A stretch of 64,000 nucleotides of DNA from JBCCMA01 sp045107005 (GTDB lineage Bacteria > Pseudomonadota > Gammaproteobacteria > Steroidobacterales > JBCCMA01). The notes below the pieces were generated by a model. The model saw nothing but the letters and a program-made list of their open reading frames with translations. It did no database searches and had not been told where the DNA came from. Positions 26,903 to 36,404 of the stretch are shown here, in pieces. The stretch is taken from assembly GCA_045107005.1 (NCBI GenBank), contig JBGCFP010000080.1, positions 1-64,000 on the forward strand. Direction: 5' to 3'. Each line of letters begins with the position of its first letter. Position 1 is the first letter of the stretch. The translations under genes were made by a program, and so were the position numbers.

Positions 26903-27871
26903 CTAGGGCAGCGCGTCGATCTCGGCCACTTCCTCTTCCGACGGCAGCAGGTCGTCGATGGTGATGTTCAAGCCCAGTGCCGTTGCGCTCGCGACATAAA
27001 TCGACGAATACGTACCGACAATGATGCCGACGATCAGTGCGATGGAAAACGGTTTCACCGACTCACCGCCAACCAGGAACAGCGCCAGCAGCACCAGTAG
27101 CGTGGTGATACCCGTGATGATGGTACGCGCCAGCATCTGATTGATGGACAAGTTCATGATGCCGGCCGGATCGGTCTTGCGCACGTCGTGGAAATTTTCG
27201 CGAATGCGATCAAACACCACAATCGTATCGTTGAGCGAGTAGCCAATGACGGCGAGCACGGCGGCCAGAACCGACAGATCAAACTCGAGACGCAATAACG
27301 AGAAGAATCCCAGCACCAGAATCACATCGTGCACCAACGCGGCCACGGCGCCTACCGCAAACTTCCACTGAAAGCGCACGGCGATGTAGGCCAGAATCAG
27401 GATCAACGCAATGATCATGGCCGACGCGCCGCGTTCACGCAGCTCTTCACCCACTTGCGGACCTACGAACTCAACGCGCTCCTGCACCACGTCAGGTCGC
27501 TGCTGTTTCAAGATGCCGGTCACGCGATCGCCGACCGTCACTTTCGCTTCGTCGTTTTCCCCATCGAGACCAACGCTGTTGGTGTTGGACTCCGGTGGTA
27601 AGCGCACCAAAACGTCACGCGACGAACCAAAGAACTGCACGGTCGCCTTGTCGTAGCCCTCAGCGCTTAGCGCACCGCGCACGTCGGTCAGTTCGACGTC
27701 GGTGGGATAGCTGACTTGGACCAGCACACCACCGGTGAAGTCCACGCCGAAGTTAAGGCGAAATACCGCCAGCGAGATGATCGAAATGACCAGCAGCGCA
27801 ACGGACAGGCCAACCGCACCGCGGCGGCGTCCCATGAAATCAAAACTTGGCGTCTTGCTTAAAAATTGCAT
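26903..27871 (-). CDS. secF: Protein translocase subunit SecF
   Basis: Inner-membrane partner of SecD that uses proton motive force to complete protein export. 322 residues, six transmembrane helices. The family motif FGVDFTGGVLVQV follows the first helix. IGYSLNDTIVVFDRIREN is the conserved helix-4/loop segment. Last gene of queA-tgt-yajC-secD-secF, 12 bases after secD. Confidence 0.97.
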   Translation of the reverse strand: MQFLSKTPSFDFMGRRRGAVGLSVALLVISIISLAVFRLNFGVDFTGGVLVQVSYPTDVELTDVRGALSAEGYDKATVQFFGSSRDVLVRLPPESNTNSVGLDGENDEAKVTVGDRVTGILKQQRPDVVQERVEFVGPQVGEELRERGASAMIIALILILAYIAVRFQWKFAVGAVAALVHDVILVLGFFSLLRLEFDLSVLAAVLAVIGYSLNDTIVVFDRIRENFHDVRKTDPAGIMNLSINQMLARTIITGITTLLVLLALFLVGGESVKPFSIALIVGIIVGTYSSIYVASATALGLNITIDDLLPSEEEVAEIDALP

Positions 27872-27883
27872 GATTCTTCCGCC

Positions 27884-29746
27884 CTAAATCGAGAGTTTTT
27901 CGATACGGCGGCCGCCGTAATACAAATTGGCCAGTGCGCGCGTACCGATGATCGCCGTGAACATCGAGCTGGCAATACCAATGCTCAACGTAATGGCAAA
28001 TCCCCGGATCGGGCCCGTGCCGAACAACCACAGCACCAGCGCGGCAATCAACGTCGTGACGTTGGCATCGGCAATCGACGAAAACGCTTTGTCGTAGCCC
28101 GCGTGAATGGCCGCTTGCGGGGTATTCCCGTTGCGCAATTCTTCGCGTATTCGTTCAAAGATAAGCACGTTGGCGTCGACCGCCATACCGACAGTCAGCA
28201 CGATGCCGGCAATCCCCGGCAGCGTCAGTGACGCTTGCAGCAACGACAGCACGCCAACAATGATCACCACGTTGGCGAGCAGTGCGAAGTTCGCAAACAG
28301 TCCAAAGATTTTGTAATAGACGAGCATGAAGATGACGACGAGCAGGAAGCCGATCTGGATTGCCAACTGTCCGCGCTCAATGTTGTCCTTGCCGAGCGTT
28401 GGGCCAACCGTGCGTTCCTCAACGACGTAGACCGGCGCGGCGAGCGCGCCGGCGCGCAGCAAAATGGCCAGGTCTTGCGCCTCATCGATGCGCAGGCCGG
28501 TGATCTGGAAGCGGTTGCTGAAGACGCCGCGAATCGTCGCAAGACTGATAATGCGCTCCGTTTTGACAATGTCACGCTCGCCCGTCTCTTCATTGAGCTC
28601 CGCGTTGGTCTCGATGAACACCACGCCCATGCGCTTGTTCACGTTGTTTTGCGTGTGACGGAGCATGCGCTTGGCCGCGGTCGCGTCCAAGTTAATGCTC
28701 ACGGCCGGACCGTCCTGCGTGGCGGCCGACGACGTGGCATTGGTTAGCTGGTCGCCCGTGGCAATCACGTCGCGATTGAGCAGCACCGGTTGGCCCTGCT
28801 CGTCAGTGAACAGCAAACAGCCTGCCGGCGGACGACCCAGTCGCGCCGCTTCGATGGCGCTGCCCTGTTCGCACTCACCGCGCCATTCCAGCGTGGCCAC
28901 GACACTCAGCGTGTCAATAATGCGGCTTGGCTCTTGCACGCCAGGCAGCTGCACCACGATGCGGTTGGCGCCCTGTCGTTGCACCACCGGCTCGGCGACG
29001 CCGAGCTGGTTCAGGCGACTGCGCATGGTGGTGGTGTTTTGCTCGATGGCGAAAGTCTTGCGTTCTTCAATCTGCGCGTCACTCATGCGCACGGCCAGCA
29101 CCGTCTTGCCGTCAGTCGCGGATTCACGAGACAGCTCGAACAGCGGGTTCACGTCACGAATCTGGCTGGCCATGGCGTCGATGTCAGCATCGCCGCCGCG
29201 TGCACCGACCCGGATCGTGTCGCCCGACAGCGTGACGCGAACGCCCGGAATGTCTTCGGCGCGTGCCAGCGCCTTGAAATCCGACACGTAGGTATCCAGC
29301 GCCTGACTGATCGCGGAATCCATGTCCACTTCAAACAGGAGATAGACGCCACCGCGCAAGTCCAGGCCCAGGTGCACGGGGCGCATGTTGAGCTTGCGCA
29401 GCCAGTTCGGCGAATTCGACGCGAAATTCAGCGCCGTCTGGTAATCACTGCCCGGCAGCGTTTTCAACCATTCATCGACCGCACGCTTGGCGCGCAGCTG
29501 GGTTGTGTTGTCGGCCAGCGTGGCCGTCATCTTGCCCTGATCAAAGTAGACGTCTTTGTAGGCCACGCCCGCGTCGTCGAGGACTTTCTTGACCGTGGCG
29601 TCCATATCGGTCGGCACGTCTGTCGCGCTTTGCCGCGAGACTTGTACCGCCAGAGACTCCCCGAAAATGTTGGGTAATGCCAGAAAGCCGGCAATCAACA
29701 TGACGGCCAGAACGGTCATGTAAACCCAGGATGCGTATCGATTCAT
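27884..29746 (-). CDS. secD: Protein translocase subunit SecD
   Basis: 620 residues, the usual length. One N-terminal helix, a large periplasmic domain with LGLDLRGGVYLLFEVD, and five C-terminal helices. The segment GMAVDANVLIFERIREELRNG contains the conserved acidic residue needed for proton use. Forms a complex with SecF and YajC at the Sec translocon. Confidence 0.97.
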   Translation of the reverse strand: MNRYASWVYMTVLAVMLIAGFLALPNIFGESLAVQVSRQSATDVPTDMDATVKKVLDDAGVAYKDVYFDQGKMTATLADNTTQLRAKRAVDEWLKTLPGSDYQTALNFASNSPNWLRKLNMRPVHLGLDLRGGVYLLFEVDMDSAISQALDTYVSDFKALARAEDIPGVRVTLSGDTIRVGARGGDADIDAMASQIRDVNPLFELSRESATDGKTVLAVRMSDAQIEERKTFAIEQNTTTMRSRLNQLGVAEPVVQRQGANRIVVQLPGVQEPSRIIDTLSVVATLEWRGECEQGSAIEAARLGRPPAGCLLFTDEQGQPVLLNRDVIATGDQLTNATSSAATQDGPAVSINLDATAAKRMLRHTQNNVNKRMGVVFIETNAELNEETGERDIVKTERIISLATIRGVFSNRFQITGLRIDEAQDLAILLRAGALAAPVYVVEERTVGPTLGKDNIERGQLAIQIGFLLVVIFMLVYYKIFGLFANFALLANVVIIVGVLSLLQASLTLPGIAGIVLTVGMAVDANVLIFERIREELRNGNTPQAAIHAGYDKAFSSIADANVTTLIAALVLWLFGTGPIRGFAITLSIGIASSMFTAIIGTRALANLYYGGRRIEKLSI

Positions 29747-29765
29747 GGACCCGATGTCCTCGTTG

Positions 29766-30095
29766 TTAGTCTTTGTAAGTGCCTTTCGGCATGACAGCGC
29801 CCACGGTATGTCGTTGGACCTTGATGGAGGTGTTGGCGCTGATTTTCAAGGTTAGAAATTGATCGTCCACTTTTTCGATGCGTCCGAGGATGCCGCCGCT
29901 CGTGACGACCTCATCACCTTTACCCAGATTCGTGACCATGGCCGAGTGCTCCTTCGCCCGCTTGGCCTGTGGCCGCAGAATCAGGAAATACATCAGGCCG
30001 AACATCAGCAGCATCAGCCAGATCATGCTCAAGCCCCCGCCAGCGGGCGGTGCCCCGGCGCCTTGCGCGAAGGCCGTGGATTCAATCAAATTCAT
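29766..30095 (-). CDS. yajC: Sec translocon accessory subunit YajC
   Basis: 109 residues with one membrane helix (LSMIWLMLLMFGLMYFLIL) preceded by a periplasmic leader and followed by the conserved RPQAKRAKEH and GDEVVTSGGILGRI segments. Belongs to the SecDF-YajC complex and lies between tgt and secD as usual. Confidence 0.95.
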   Translation of the reverse strand: MNLIESTAFAQGAGAPPAGGGLSMIWLMLLMFGLMYFLILRPQAKRAKEHSAMVTNLGKGDEVVTSGGILGRIEKVDDQFLTLKISANTSIKVQRHTVGAVMPKGTYKD

Positions 30096-30175
30096 GTCAG
30101 TCTCGTAAGCAGTTTCAGACCCGCCAAGAGCTGGCGGGGGGCAAAATTAGCGCGCCATTATGCCACAGTCTGGGC

Positions 30176-31288
30176 TCAAGTCCCGCGCCGTGTTTTCGCC
30201 CATTCCAGCAGCCTGGAAAACTCGCCGTCCCGGATGGCGGCGCGGATCTTTGTCATAAGATCCTGATAGAAGTGAAGATTGTGGATCGTCGCGAGACGGG
30301 GACCGAGCATTTCCCCACAACGATCAAGGTGTTTGAGGTACGCGCGCGAATAATGGGCGCAGGTGTAGCAGCCACATTCCGGGTCTACCGGGGACGTGTC
30401 TGAAAGGTGGCGAGCGTTGCGCAGCTTCAATATTCCCTCGGACGTGAACAGGTAGCCGTTGCGCGCATTGCGCGTCGGCATCACGCAGTCGAACATATCG
30501 ATCCCGGCCCCAACGGCCTCCACGATGTCCTCAGGCGTGCCAACCCCCATCAGATAGCGCGGACGATCTTCGGGCAAAAGCGGCGTCGCAAAATCGAGCA
30601 CTTTGTTGCGCTCATGGCGATCTTCGCCGACCGACAGGCCGCCCAGCGCGTAGCCATCGAAACCGATGTCGGTGAGCGCGTCGATCGACTCGCGCCGCAG
30701 ATCGTCGTACATGCCGCCTTGAGCGATACCAAACAATGTGCCGGGCGCGTCCGCGTGCTGGGTTTTGCAGCGTGCCGCCCAGCGCATCGATAGCGCCATC
30801 GACACGGCGGCCTCTTCGTGCGTAGCGGGATACGGTGTGCACTCGTCAAACGCCATAATGATGTCGGAACCGAGCGCGTGCTGAACGTCGATCGAGCGCT
30901 CCGGCGTGAGCACAATCTTGTCGCCGTTGACCGGTGAGCGGAACGTCACGCCGTTTTCATCGAGCTTGCGCATGTCGGCCAGGCTGAACACCTGAAAGCC
31001 ACCGGAGTCGGTCAGAATCGGTCGCGACCAGTGCATGAAATCGTGCAGCGTACCGTGGGCGTTAATGACGTCGGTGCCGGGACGCAGCATCAGATGGAAC
31101 GTGTTGCCCAGGATAATATCAGCACCGACTTCACGCACGTCCTCGGGCGTCACCGCTTTGACCGTGCCGTATGTCCCCACCGGCATAAACGCCGGTGTGC
31201 GCACCTCACCGCGGGCGAAACGCATGACGCCGGTTCGGGCACGACCGTCGCGGGCGTGAATGTCGAACGGAAGCTTCGGCGTGGTCAT
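30176..31288 (-). CDS. tgt: tRNA-guanine transglycosylase
   Basis: Exchanges G34 for the queuosine precursor preQ1 in tRNAs with GUN anticodons. 370 residues. Conserved segments include LTDSGGFQVFSL (catalytic-region aspartate), ALGGLSVGE and MGVGTPEDIVEAV. The zinc site CGCYTCAHYSRAYL...H is present. The start overlaps the queA stop by 4 bases. Confidence 0.97.
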   Translation of the reverse strand: MTTPKLPFDIHARDGRARTGVMRFARGEVRTPAFMPVGTYGTVKAVTPEDVREVGADIILGNTFHLMLRPGTDVINAHGTLHDFMHWSRPILTDSGGFQVFSLADMRKLDENGVTFRSPVNGDKIVLTPERSIDVQHALGSDIIMAFDECTPYPATHEEAAVSMALSMRWAARCKTQHADAPGTLFGIAQGGMYDDLRRESIDALTDIGFDGYALGGLSVGEDRHERNKVLDFATPLLPEDRPRYLMGVGTPEDIVEAVGAGIDMFDCVMPTRNARNGYLFTSEGILKLRNARHLSDTSPVDPECGCYTCAHYSRAYLKHLDRCGEMLGPRLATIHNLHFYQDLMTKIRAAIRDGEFSRLLEWAKTRRGT

Positions 31289-32307
31289 GATGTTTCTCGC
31301 AGCAGCAGCATCGCATCACCGTAACTGAAAAAGCGGTAGCGCTGCTCGACCGCGTGACGATAGGCAGCCATGGCCTTGTCGTAACCAGCGAACGCGCAAA
31401 CCAGCATTAGCAACGTCGATTCGGGCAAATGAAAATTCGTCAGCAACGCGTCGGCGCCACGGAAGGTCCATCCCGGATAGATGAAAATATCGGTGTCGCC
31501 CGCAAACGGTTCGATCTGCCCGCTGCGCGCCGCCGTTTCCAGGGTGCGCAGAGAGGTCGTTCCCACCGCGATGACCCGCCCGCCGGCTTCTTTTGTCGCG
31601 CGAATACGGGTGCAGGTCTCTTCGCAGAGCACTGCGTATTCACTGTGCATTTTGTGTTCGTCGAGTCGGTCCGCGCGCATGGGTTCGAACGTGCCAGCCC
31701 CCACGTGCAACGTTACCGTTGCGCGTTCAACGCCTGTGGCGTCAATGGCGTCGAGCAGCGCCTGGTCGAAATGCAGACAGGCGGTTGGCGCTGCTGCCGA
31801 GCCGGGCGGATTGGCGTACACGGTCTGGTACCGCTCGCTGTCGTCCTGCGTCGTGCCGCGCTGAATATAGGGCGGCAGCGGGATGTCACCGTGACGCTCA
31901 AGAAACGGCAGCAGCTCGGTGGAAAACCGCAGCCGAAACAGCCCGCCGTCACGCGCGGTAACCGTTGCGGTCACGTCGTCGGCGAAGTGCAGCGTTGCGC
32001 CCACTTTGGGTGTCTTGCTGGCGCCGACAAACGCCCGCGCCTGATCGACATCAAGACAGCGCTCCACCAGAACTTCCACTTGCCCACCGGTGGCTTTCTT
32101 GCCAAGCAACCGGGCAGGAATCACGCGGCTGTCGTTGAACACCATCAAATCGCCGGGGCGCAGCGACGCGCACAAATCACGAATCATGGCGTCCTGACGC
32201 TGACCGTCCTCGTGCAAAACGAGCAAGCGCCCGCCTGCGCGGTCCTCGGGCGGCGTCTGCGCGATGAGCTCAGGGGGGAGTTCGTAGTGAAAATCGGTGC
32301 GCTGCAT
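31285..32307 (-). CDS. queA: S-adenosylmethionine:tRNA ribosyltransferase-isomerase
   Basis: Converts preQ1 in tRNA to epoxyqueuosine using the ribosyl group of SAM. 340 residues. Typical segments are FHYELPPELIAQTP, DLMVFNDSRVIPARL, THVGAGTF-like LHVGAGTFEPMR and NFHLPESTLLMLV. First gene of the queA-tgt-yajC-secDF operon. Confidence 0.97.
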   Translation of the reverse strand: MQRTDFHYELPPELIAQTPPEDRAGGRLLVLHEDGQRQDAMIRDLCASLRPGDLMVFNDSRVIPARLLGKKATGGQVEVLVERCLDVDQARAFVGASKTPKVGATLHFADDVTATVTARDGGLFRLRFSTELLPFLERHGDIPLPPYIQRGTTQDDSERYQTVYANPPGSAAAPTACLHFDQALLDAIDATGVERATVTLHVGAGTFEPMRADRLDEHKMHSEYAVLCEETCTRIRATKEAGGRVIAVGTTSLRTLETAARSGQIEPFAGDTDIFIYPGWTFRGADALLTNFHLPESTLLMLVCAFAGYDKAMAAYRHAVEQRYRFFSYGDAMLLLRETS

Positions 32308-32379
32308 AGCGCGCGCAGCATAGTGGATCGAGCCAGCCGTGCAAAGCGCCGCCGCCCGAACGGCAGCGGCGCCTAACCG

Positions 32380-33372
32380 TCAATCTCGTTTATGCATGAA
32401 TACGCCAGCCTTGTTTTGCCGGTGCGCGCGTTGGCCTTCAGGCACCACCGCTTCGACCGTCATCGAAGCGCGCTGACGCACAATGTCAAAACGCACGGTT
32501 TGTTCCGCCTTGCGCTGGGACAACGTTCGTTCGAGCGAGCGACGGTTATCGAGCGTGTCACCGTCAACGCGGACAATCACGTCACCGTCACGCAGATCGA
32601 CGCTGTCGTCTTCCGGCGCCCGCACCACCAACAGGCCGTCGCTAACGCCAAAGTAGTCGGCCAGGCCCGGCGTCAGCGCTACGACCTCCATGTCCGCCCA
32701 CGGACCGTCCATAAAGAAAAATTCAAAGTGGCGCTCACCGTCGATACGAACCCCGGGCAAATTCATGCTCATGACCTCGTCCGGCAGACTGTCAATATCG
32801 ATGTCGCCGTCAAACGAAAACGCAAACACATCGTGACCACTGAGCGGCTCCGCGTTGATGCTCAATGACATCAGATCTCCATCTCGATCGATGTTCACGT
32901 TGATGGCATCGCCAACCTCGATGTCGCGCATGAACCTGGCCAGTTGTTCAGATGCGGCAAGATCCTTGCCGTCAAAGCGGACATCGCCCATTTCAAGGAT
33001 GACATCCCCCGTGCGCAAGCCCGCGTCATCAGCCGGGCCGTCTGGCGTGACCGCGAGCACTTTGGCGCCCTCCACGCCGCCAACGCTGGTGATGGTTGCG
33101 CCAATAGCCGCGCGTCCGCTCCTGTCGACCGCCACGGATAACGCTTCCTGCACGCGCGTCAACGGCTCGTCGACCAACTTCAGGCTCAGCACGGCCAAGC
33201 GCTCGGACAGCACGCGAAGCTCATCGCGCGTGTCGTTGAGCTGCTGTTGCAGCTGCGCCTTCGGCGGCTCGGGCGCCTCAGGTGGCGCCGGTGCCTCGGT
33301 CCAATCGGCCAGCGCAATTGGCGCCATCATCGTGGCCAACAACGCCAGTGAAATTCCGCTGTTTTTCATCAT
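32380..33372 (-). CDS. Exported two-PDZ protein of the ECF sigma operon
   Basis: 330 residues. Signal peptide ending near APIALA-D, a short proline-rich stretch and a coiled coil (QQQLNDTRDELRVLSERLAVL). First PDZ about 105-175 (VLAVTPDGPADDAGLRTGDVI); a second, weaker PDZ about 235-310 (LRDGDVIVRVDGDTL). There is no serine-protease triad, so it is not DegP-like. It may sense or present unfolded envelope proteins. 11 bases after the anti-sigma gene. Confidence 0.85.
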   Translation of the reverse strand: MMKNSGISLALLATMMAPIALADWTEAPAPPEAPEPPKAQLQQQLNDTRDELRVLSERLAVLSLKLVDEPLTRVQEALSVAVDRSGRAAIGATITSVGGVEGAKVLAVTPDGPADDAGLRTGDVILEMGDVRFDGKDLAASEQLARFMRDIEVGDAINVNIDRDGDLMSLSINAEPLSGHDVFAFSFDGDIDIDSLPDEVMSMNLPGVRIDGERHFEFFFMDGPWADMEVVALTPGLADYFGVSDGLLVVRAPEDDSVDLRDGDVIVRVDGDTLDNRRSLERTLSQRKAEQTVRFDIVRQRASMTVEAVVPEGQRAHRQNKAGVFMHKRD

Positions 33373-33383
33373 CTGTCTCCTGA

Positions 33384-34022
33384 CTAAATTTTCTGAAGCG
33401 GGCTCGCGCGAACGACTTGATACGCTCGGTCACCCTGCGCCAGCAGTTCGGCGCGTTCGATTTCAACCAGCGAATCGAGGAGTTGCACGCGCTGGTTCCA
33501 ATAGTGATTCGTGCCGCCAGCCGCGAACTGGGTGTCGAGCTGCAGCAGGCGTGCTTTGATGCGTGATGTGCCAAGCTCGTAGCCAACGCGTCGAACCGCA
33601 CCGTTGCGCGCGCTCAAGCTGCGCCACTCACGCTCAAGCGCGGCTGACTTTGTCGTCAGGCCTGGAGAAACGGGTTCCTGCACTGAGCCTTGCGCAGCTC
33701 GCGGTTGCTCGACGGCAGCCACTGCGGGCGGTGACTTCGACACACCCAGACCGGCGAACACGATGGCAAAAACGCTGACACAAATCAGGCTGGCCGCGAC
33801 CACCGGGCGAGCCCATCCAGCTCGCGCGCCGGTCGCGTTCAACACTTGGGCCGTCATCGGCGGCGGCGTTATCTCCGGCAGCGCCTGCAACCTCGAACGG
33901 GTGCGCTGCAGACGATCCAGTTCGCTCTGGCAGTCGGCGCAGCTCAACGCGTGCACCCGCGCCGCGGCATCGACGGGCTCACCGTCGATTAGTGCGAGGA
34001 GTTGCCGAGTATCGGTGTGCAT
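33384..34022 (-). CDS. Putative anti-sigma factor with zinc-finger-like N-terminus
   Basis: 212 residues. The N-terminal segment RVHALSCADCQSELDRL carries the H-x3-C-x2-C pattern of zinc-binding anti-sigma domains. One transmembrane helix follows (about 70-95, VVAASLICVSVFAIVFAGLG), then a periplasmic C-terminal region. It overlaps the upstream ECF sigma gene by 34 bases, the usual arrangement of a sigma/anti-sigma pair. Regulated release of the sigma factor by envelope stress is inference. Confidence 0.82.
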   Translation of the reverse strand: MHTDTRQLLALIDGEPVDAAARVHALSCADCQSELDRLQRTRSRLQALPEITPPPMTAQVLNATGARAGWARPVVAASLICVSVFAIVFAGLGVSKSPPAVAAVEQPRAAQGSVQEPVSPGLTTKSAALEREWRSLSARNGAVRRVGYELGTSRIKARLLQLDTQFAAGGTNHYWNQRVQLLDSLVEIERAELLAQGDRAYQVVRASPLQKI

Positions 34023-34558
34023 TCGGATGCCTCACTTTCTGGTTCAAGAACGGTTCGCAGGGCGACATGCCCTCGAGCCAGTCGGGATTTTGAAAAACTG
34101 ACGCTGCGCCCCATGACTCTGGCGATTTCGCCGTGGGTGTAACCTTCCACATCGTGCATCCACACCACGGCCCGCGAGATCGGATCCAGAGTGCCCAGCG
34201 CTCGCGCGAGATCAATCTGATGGTCTTTGTGCAGATCCGGGCTGGCCACTTCGTCGAGAACCATAGCGCGTTGACGCCACGGCGAGCGCAGCAGCTGCAG
34301 ACACTCGTTGACCGCGATGCGACGCAGCCAGGTATTGAACTTCGCATCCTGGCGAAACGTGTCCAGCCGCGTGAACGCCTTGATAAAGGTGTCCTGAAGA
34401 ACTTCTTCAGCACTGGCGCGATGGCACAGCATGCGCAGCGCAAGCGTGAAGACTGCCGGCGCGTGCCGGGTGTAGAGCTGCGAGCGCGCGCTTTGATCGC
34501 CGTTCGCCGCTTTTTTACACAGCAACGCTTCGTCAGTGGTGTCAGTGTTGGCCTTCAT
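33989..34558 (-). CDS. ECF (sigma-70 family) RNA polymerase sigma factor
   Basis: About 189 residues from the ATG at 34558; an upstream ATG at 34618 adds 20 residues unlike sigma factors. Region 2 is seen in ARSQLYTRHAPAVFTLALRM and DTFIKAFTRLDTFRQDAKFNTWLRRIA. Region 4 is the helix-turn-helix HGEIARVMGRSVSFSKSRLARG. It belongs to the extracytoplasmic-function group. First gene of a sigma / anti-sigma / PDZ operon. Confidence 0.9.
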   Translation of the reverse strand: MKANTDTTDEALLCKKAANGDQSARSQLYTRHAPAVFTLALRMLCHRASAEEVLQDTFIKAFTRLDTFRQDAKFNTWLRRIAVNECLQLLRSPWRQRAMVLDEVASPDLHKDHQIDLARALGTLDPISRAVVWMHDVEGYTHGEIARVMGRSVSFSKSRLARGHVALRTVLEPESEASECTPILGNSSH

Positions 34559-34590
34559 CAACCGGTTAGATGCGCCAAAATCCAAAAAGG

Positions 34591-34623
34591 TCGCAAATAT
34601 TGTCCCGCTCTGCGACAAATATT
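34591..34623. promoter_or_regulatory. Near-identical direct repeats upstream of the ECF sigma gene
   Basis: Two 12-base units, GTCGCAAATATT and GCGACAAATATT, lie 21 bases apart (start to start) in the divergent region between the sigma gene and the YHYH gene. This periodicity fits binding of a dimer on one DNA face, or a promoter element. The function is inference. Confidence 0.35.
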
Positions 34624-34731
34624 CCCGTCCTAAGCACGTGTCTGCCGCGGATCTTCATATTTCATACCGCACTGCTGCACATTCCTACCCTAGCTTGGAA
34701 TCCTCACACCCGGACACCGATGAGGCGCGCC

Positions 34732-35796
34732 ATGCATCGCACGATTATTTACTACGCACTACTCGGGTCGCTGATCATGGCCGCAGGCTGCGGCAGCGGT
34801 TCATCGGGCGTCAGTTCCACGCCGGTCGTCGATGTCGATACGTCACCGACAGTGGAAGCCGGTTCTGACCAAACCGTCGTCAGCGGTAGCGTGGTCAATC
34901 TTGACGGTATCGTGACCGACGATGGCACCACCACGGTAACCTGGACCCAAATCTCGGGCGACACCGTCACGCTGTCCGACGCCATGAGCGCATCGCTGAG
35001 CTTCGCCGCGCCGACGACCACGGACACACTCGAACTGGTGTTTGAGCTGACCGCTGACGACGGGGTCAACGCGGCGGTGACCGACACGCTCACCATTACC
35101 GTCGTGGAATCCATCGTCATGAGCGACGCGTTTGCGTGGTTCGGCCAAAACGTCACCGTGGCGCTCGACGGCGCTGAGGTCGTGCTCGAAGCCACCGGCA
35201 GACCGGATCACACGTCCTGCTATTGGGATCCGATTAACAGCAGCGGTTTGTACGTGGACTGCGATCCGGATATCACCACCGAGTCGCGAAAATCGCCGGG
35301 CTTCATCGAGGAATACAACAATCTGTTCACGCTGCGCGTGCCGGTCAATCCGACCATCGCCGCAACCAGCACCGCAACCGGATTGGGAGCCGTCGGCATT
35401 GCGGTCAGCGGCGCGCCCATCTTCAATGATGAAGAGGGCCCGAACATCGCACTAAACACCGGCGTGATCTCCGGTTTTGATCGCAACGGCGCCCACACCG
35501 GGCCACAAACGTATCACTACCACCTAGAGCCGCGCGCCATCACCAACGATGACGATGCGCTGGTTGGCATTATCGCCGACGGCTTTTTCCTTTACGGTCG
35601 CCGCTGCTTCTCGAGCGGAACGTATCCGGACGATCTGGATGACTCGGGTGGTCACGTGTCGATGACGCAGCACACGGGCGCAGCGGATGGCGATGAGGAA
35701 TACCACTACCACATCAAAAACGAATTTTATCTCGGCGCTTACTACCTGCTGTTTCCCGAAGACTATCAGGGCACACCAAACACGATTGGTAACTAG
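34732..35796 (+). CDS. YHYH-domain lipoprotein with Ig/PKD-like N-terminal domain
   Basis: About 354 residues. Lipobox IMAAGC. A beta-sandwich domain (about 38-125; VEAGSDQTVVSGSVVNLDG, TVTWTQISGD) resembles PKD/REJ modules. The YHYH domain (about 150-345) carries two copies of the naming motif: QTYHYHLEP and EEYHYHIKNEF. Histidine clustering suggests metal binding, but the biochemical role of the family is unknown to me. The ATG at 34732 has GAGG at good spacing. Only 2 bases separate it from the next gene. Confidence 0.85.
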   Translation: MHRTIIYYALLGSLIMAAGCGSGSSGVSSTPVVDVDTSPTVEAGSDQTVVSGSVVNLDGIVTDDGTTTVTWTQISGDTVTLSDAMSASLSFAAPTTTDTLELVFELTADDGVNAAVTDTLTITVVESIVMSDAFAWFGQNVTVALDGAEVVLEATGRPDHTSCYWDPINSSGLYVDCDPDITTESRKSPGFIEEYNNLFTLRVPVNPTIAATSTATGLGAVGIAVSGAPIFNDEEGPNIALNTGVISGFDRNGAHTGPQTYHYHLEPRAITNDDDALVGIIADGFFLYGRRCFSSGTYPDDLDDSGGHVSMTQHTGAADGDEEYHYHIKNEFYLGAYYLLFPEDYQGTPNTIGN

Positions 35797-35798
35797 GC

Positions 35799-36404
35799 GT
35801 GCGCCTGCACTGCCCACCCAGCTCGGCGCGACAAGCCGCCGTTGCGGGACTGCTGATTGCAACGGCGGCGGGCCTGGTGGTGGTGGATCACGCCGAACAG
35901 CTACCCAGGGAAGTGCACGCCGCAAAGGTCACCATCGACCGACCCACCGGGCAACGCGTCGTTGACGGTGTGCCGTTCACTGGCGTCGCCGTCAGTGACC
36001 ACCCCAACGGACGTCGCGCGAGTGCGGAACCGTTTATTGACGGTCGCCGCGACGGCACGCTACGCCGCTGGTATCCAGACGGAAAAATCGCGTTTGTCTC
36101 CGAATATCAGGGGGGTCGGCGCGAAGGCCAAACGCAGAGCTGGTGGCGCAACGGCAATCGCCGCTCGACGACCACTTACGTGCACGACAAGCCAGACGGC
36201 ATCGCGATGACCTGGTATCGAGGCGGCGAGAAATTCAAGAAATTCCAGTTCACCGACGGTCGGCCGACGGGATTGCAGCAAGGTTGGCGGCGCAACGGGA
36301 AACTGTTCAGCAATTTTGAATATCGAAACGGACGGACCTATGGACTCAAAAACTCAAACCTGTGCGTGGAGCTGGAAGATGAAAATCTGGTCGTTCGCAA
36401 CTAG
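35799..36404 (+). CDS. MORN/YwqK-type repeat protein, exported
   Basis: 201 residues from a GTG start. An N-terminal hydrophobic segment (about 12-30) acts as signal or anchor. Four or so repeats of the form G-x2-W-x3-G-x2-K/R follow (DGTLRRWYPDGKIAF, EGQTQSWWRNGNRRS, DGIAMTWYRGGEKFK, TGLQQGWRRNGKLFS), typical of the YwqK/MORN-variant antitoxin-like family. It is tightly packed between the YHYH and SCO1 genes, so it is probably co-transcribed with them. Function unknown. Confidence 0.85.
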   Translation: MRLHCPPSSARQAAVAGLLIATAAGLVVVDHAEQLPREVHAAKVTIDRPTGQRVVDGVPFTGVAVSDHPNGRRASAEPFIDGRRDGTLRRWYPDGKIAFVSEYQGGRREGQTQSWWRNGNRRSTTTYVHDKPDGIAMTWYRGGEKFKKFQFTDGRPTGLQQGWRRNGKLFSNFEYRNGRTYGLKNSNLCVELEDENLVVRN

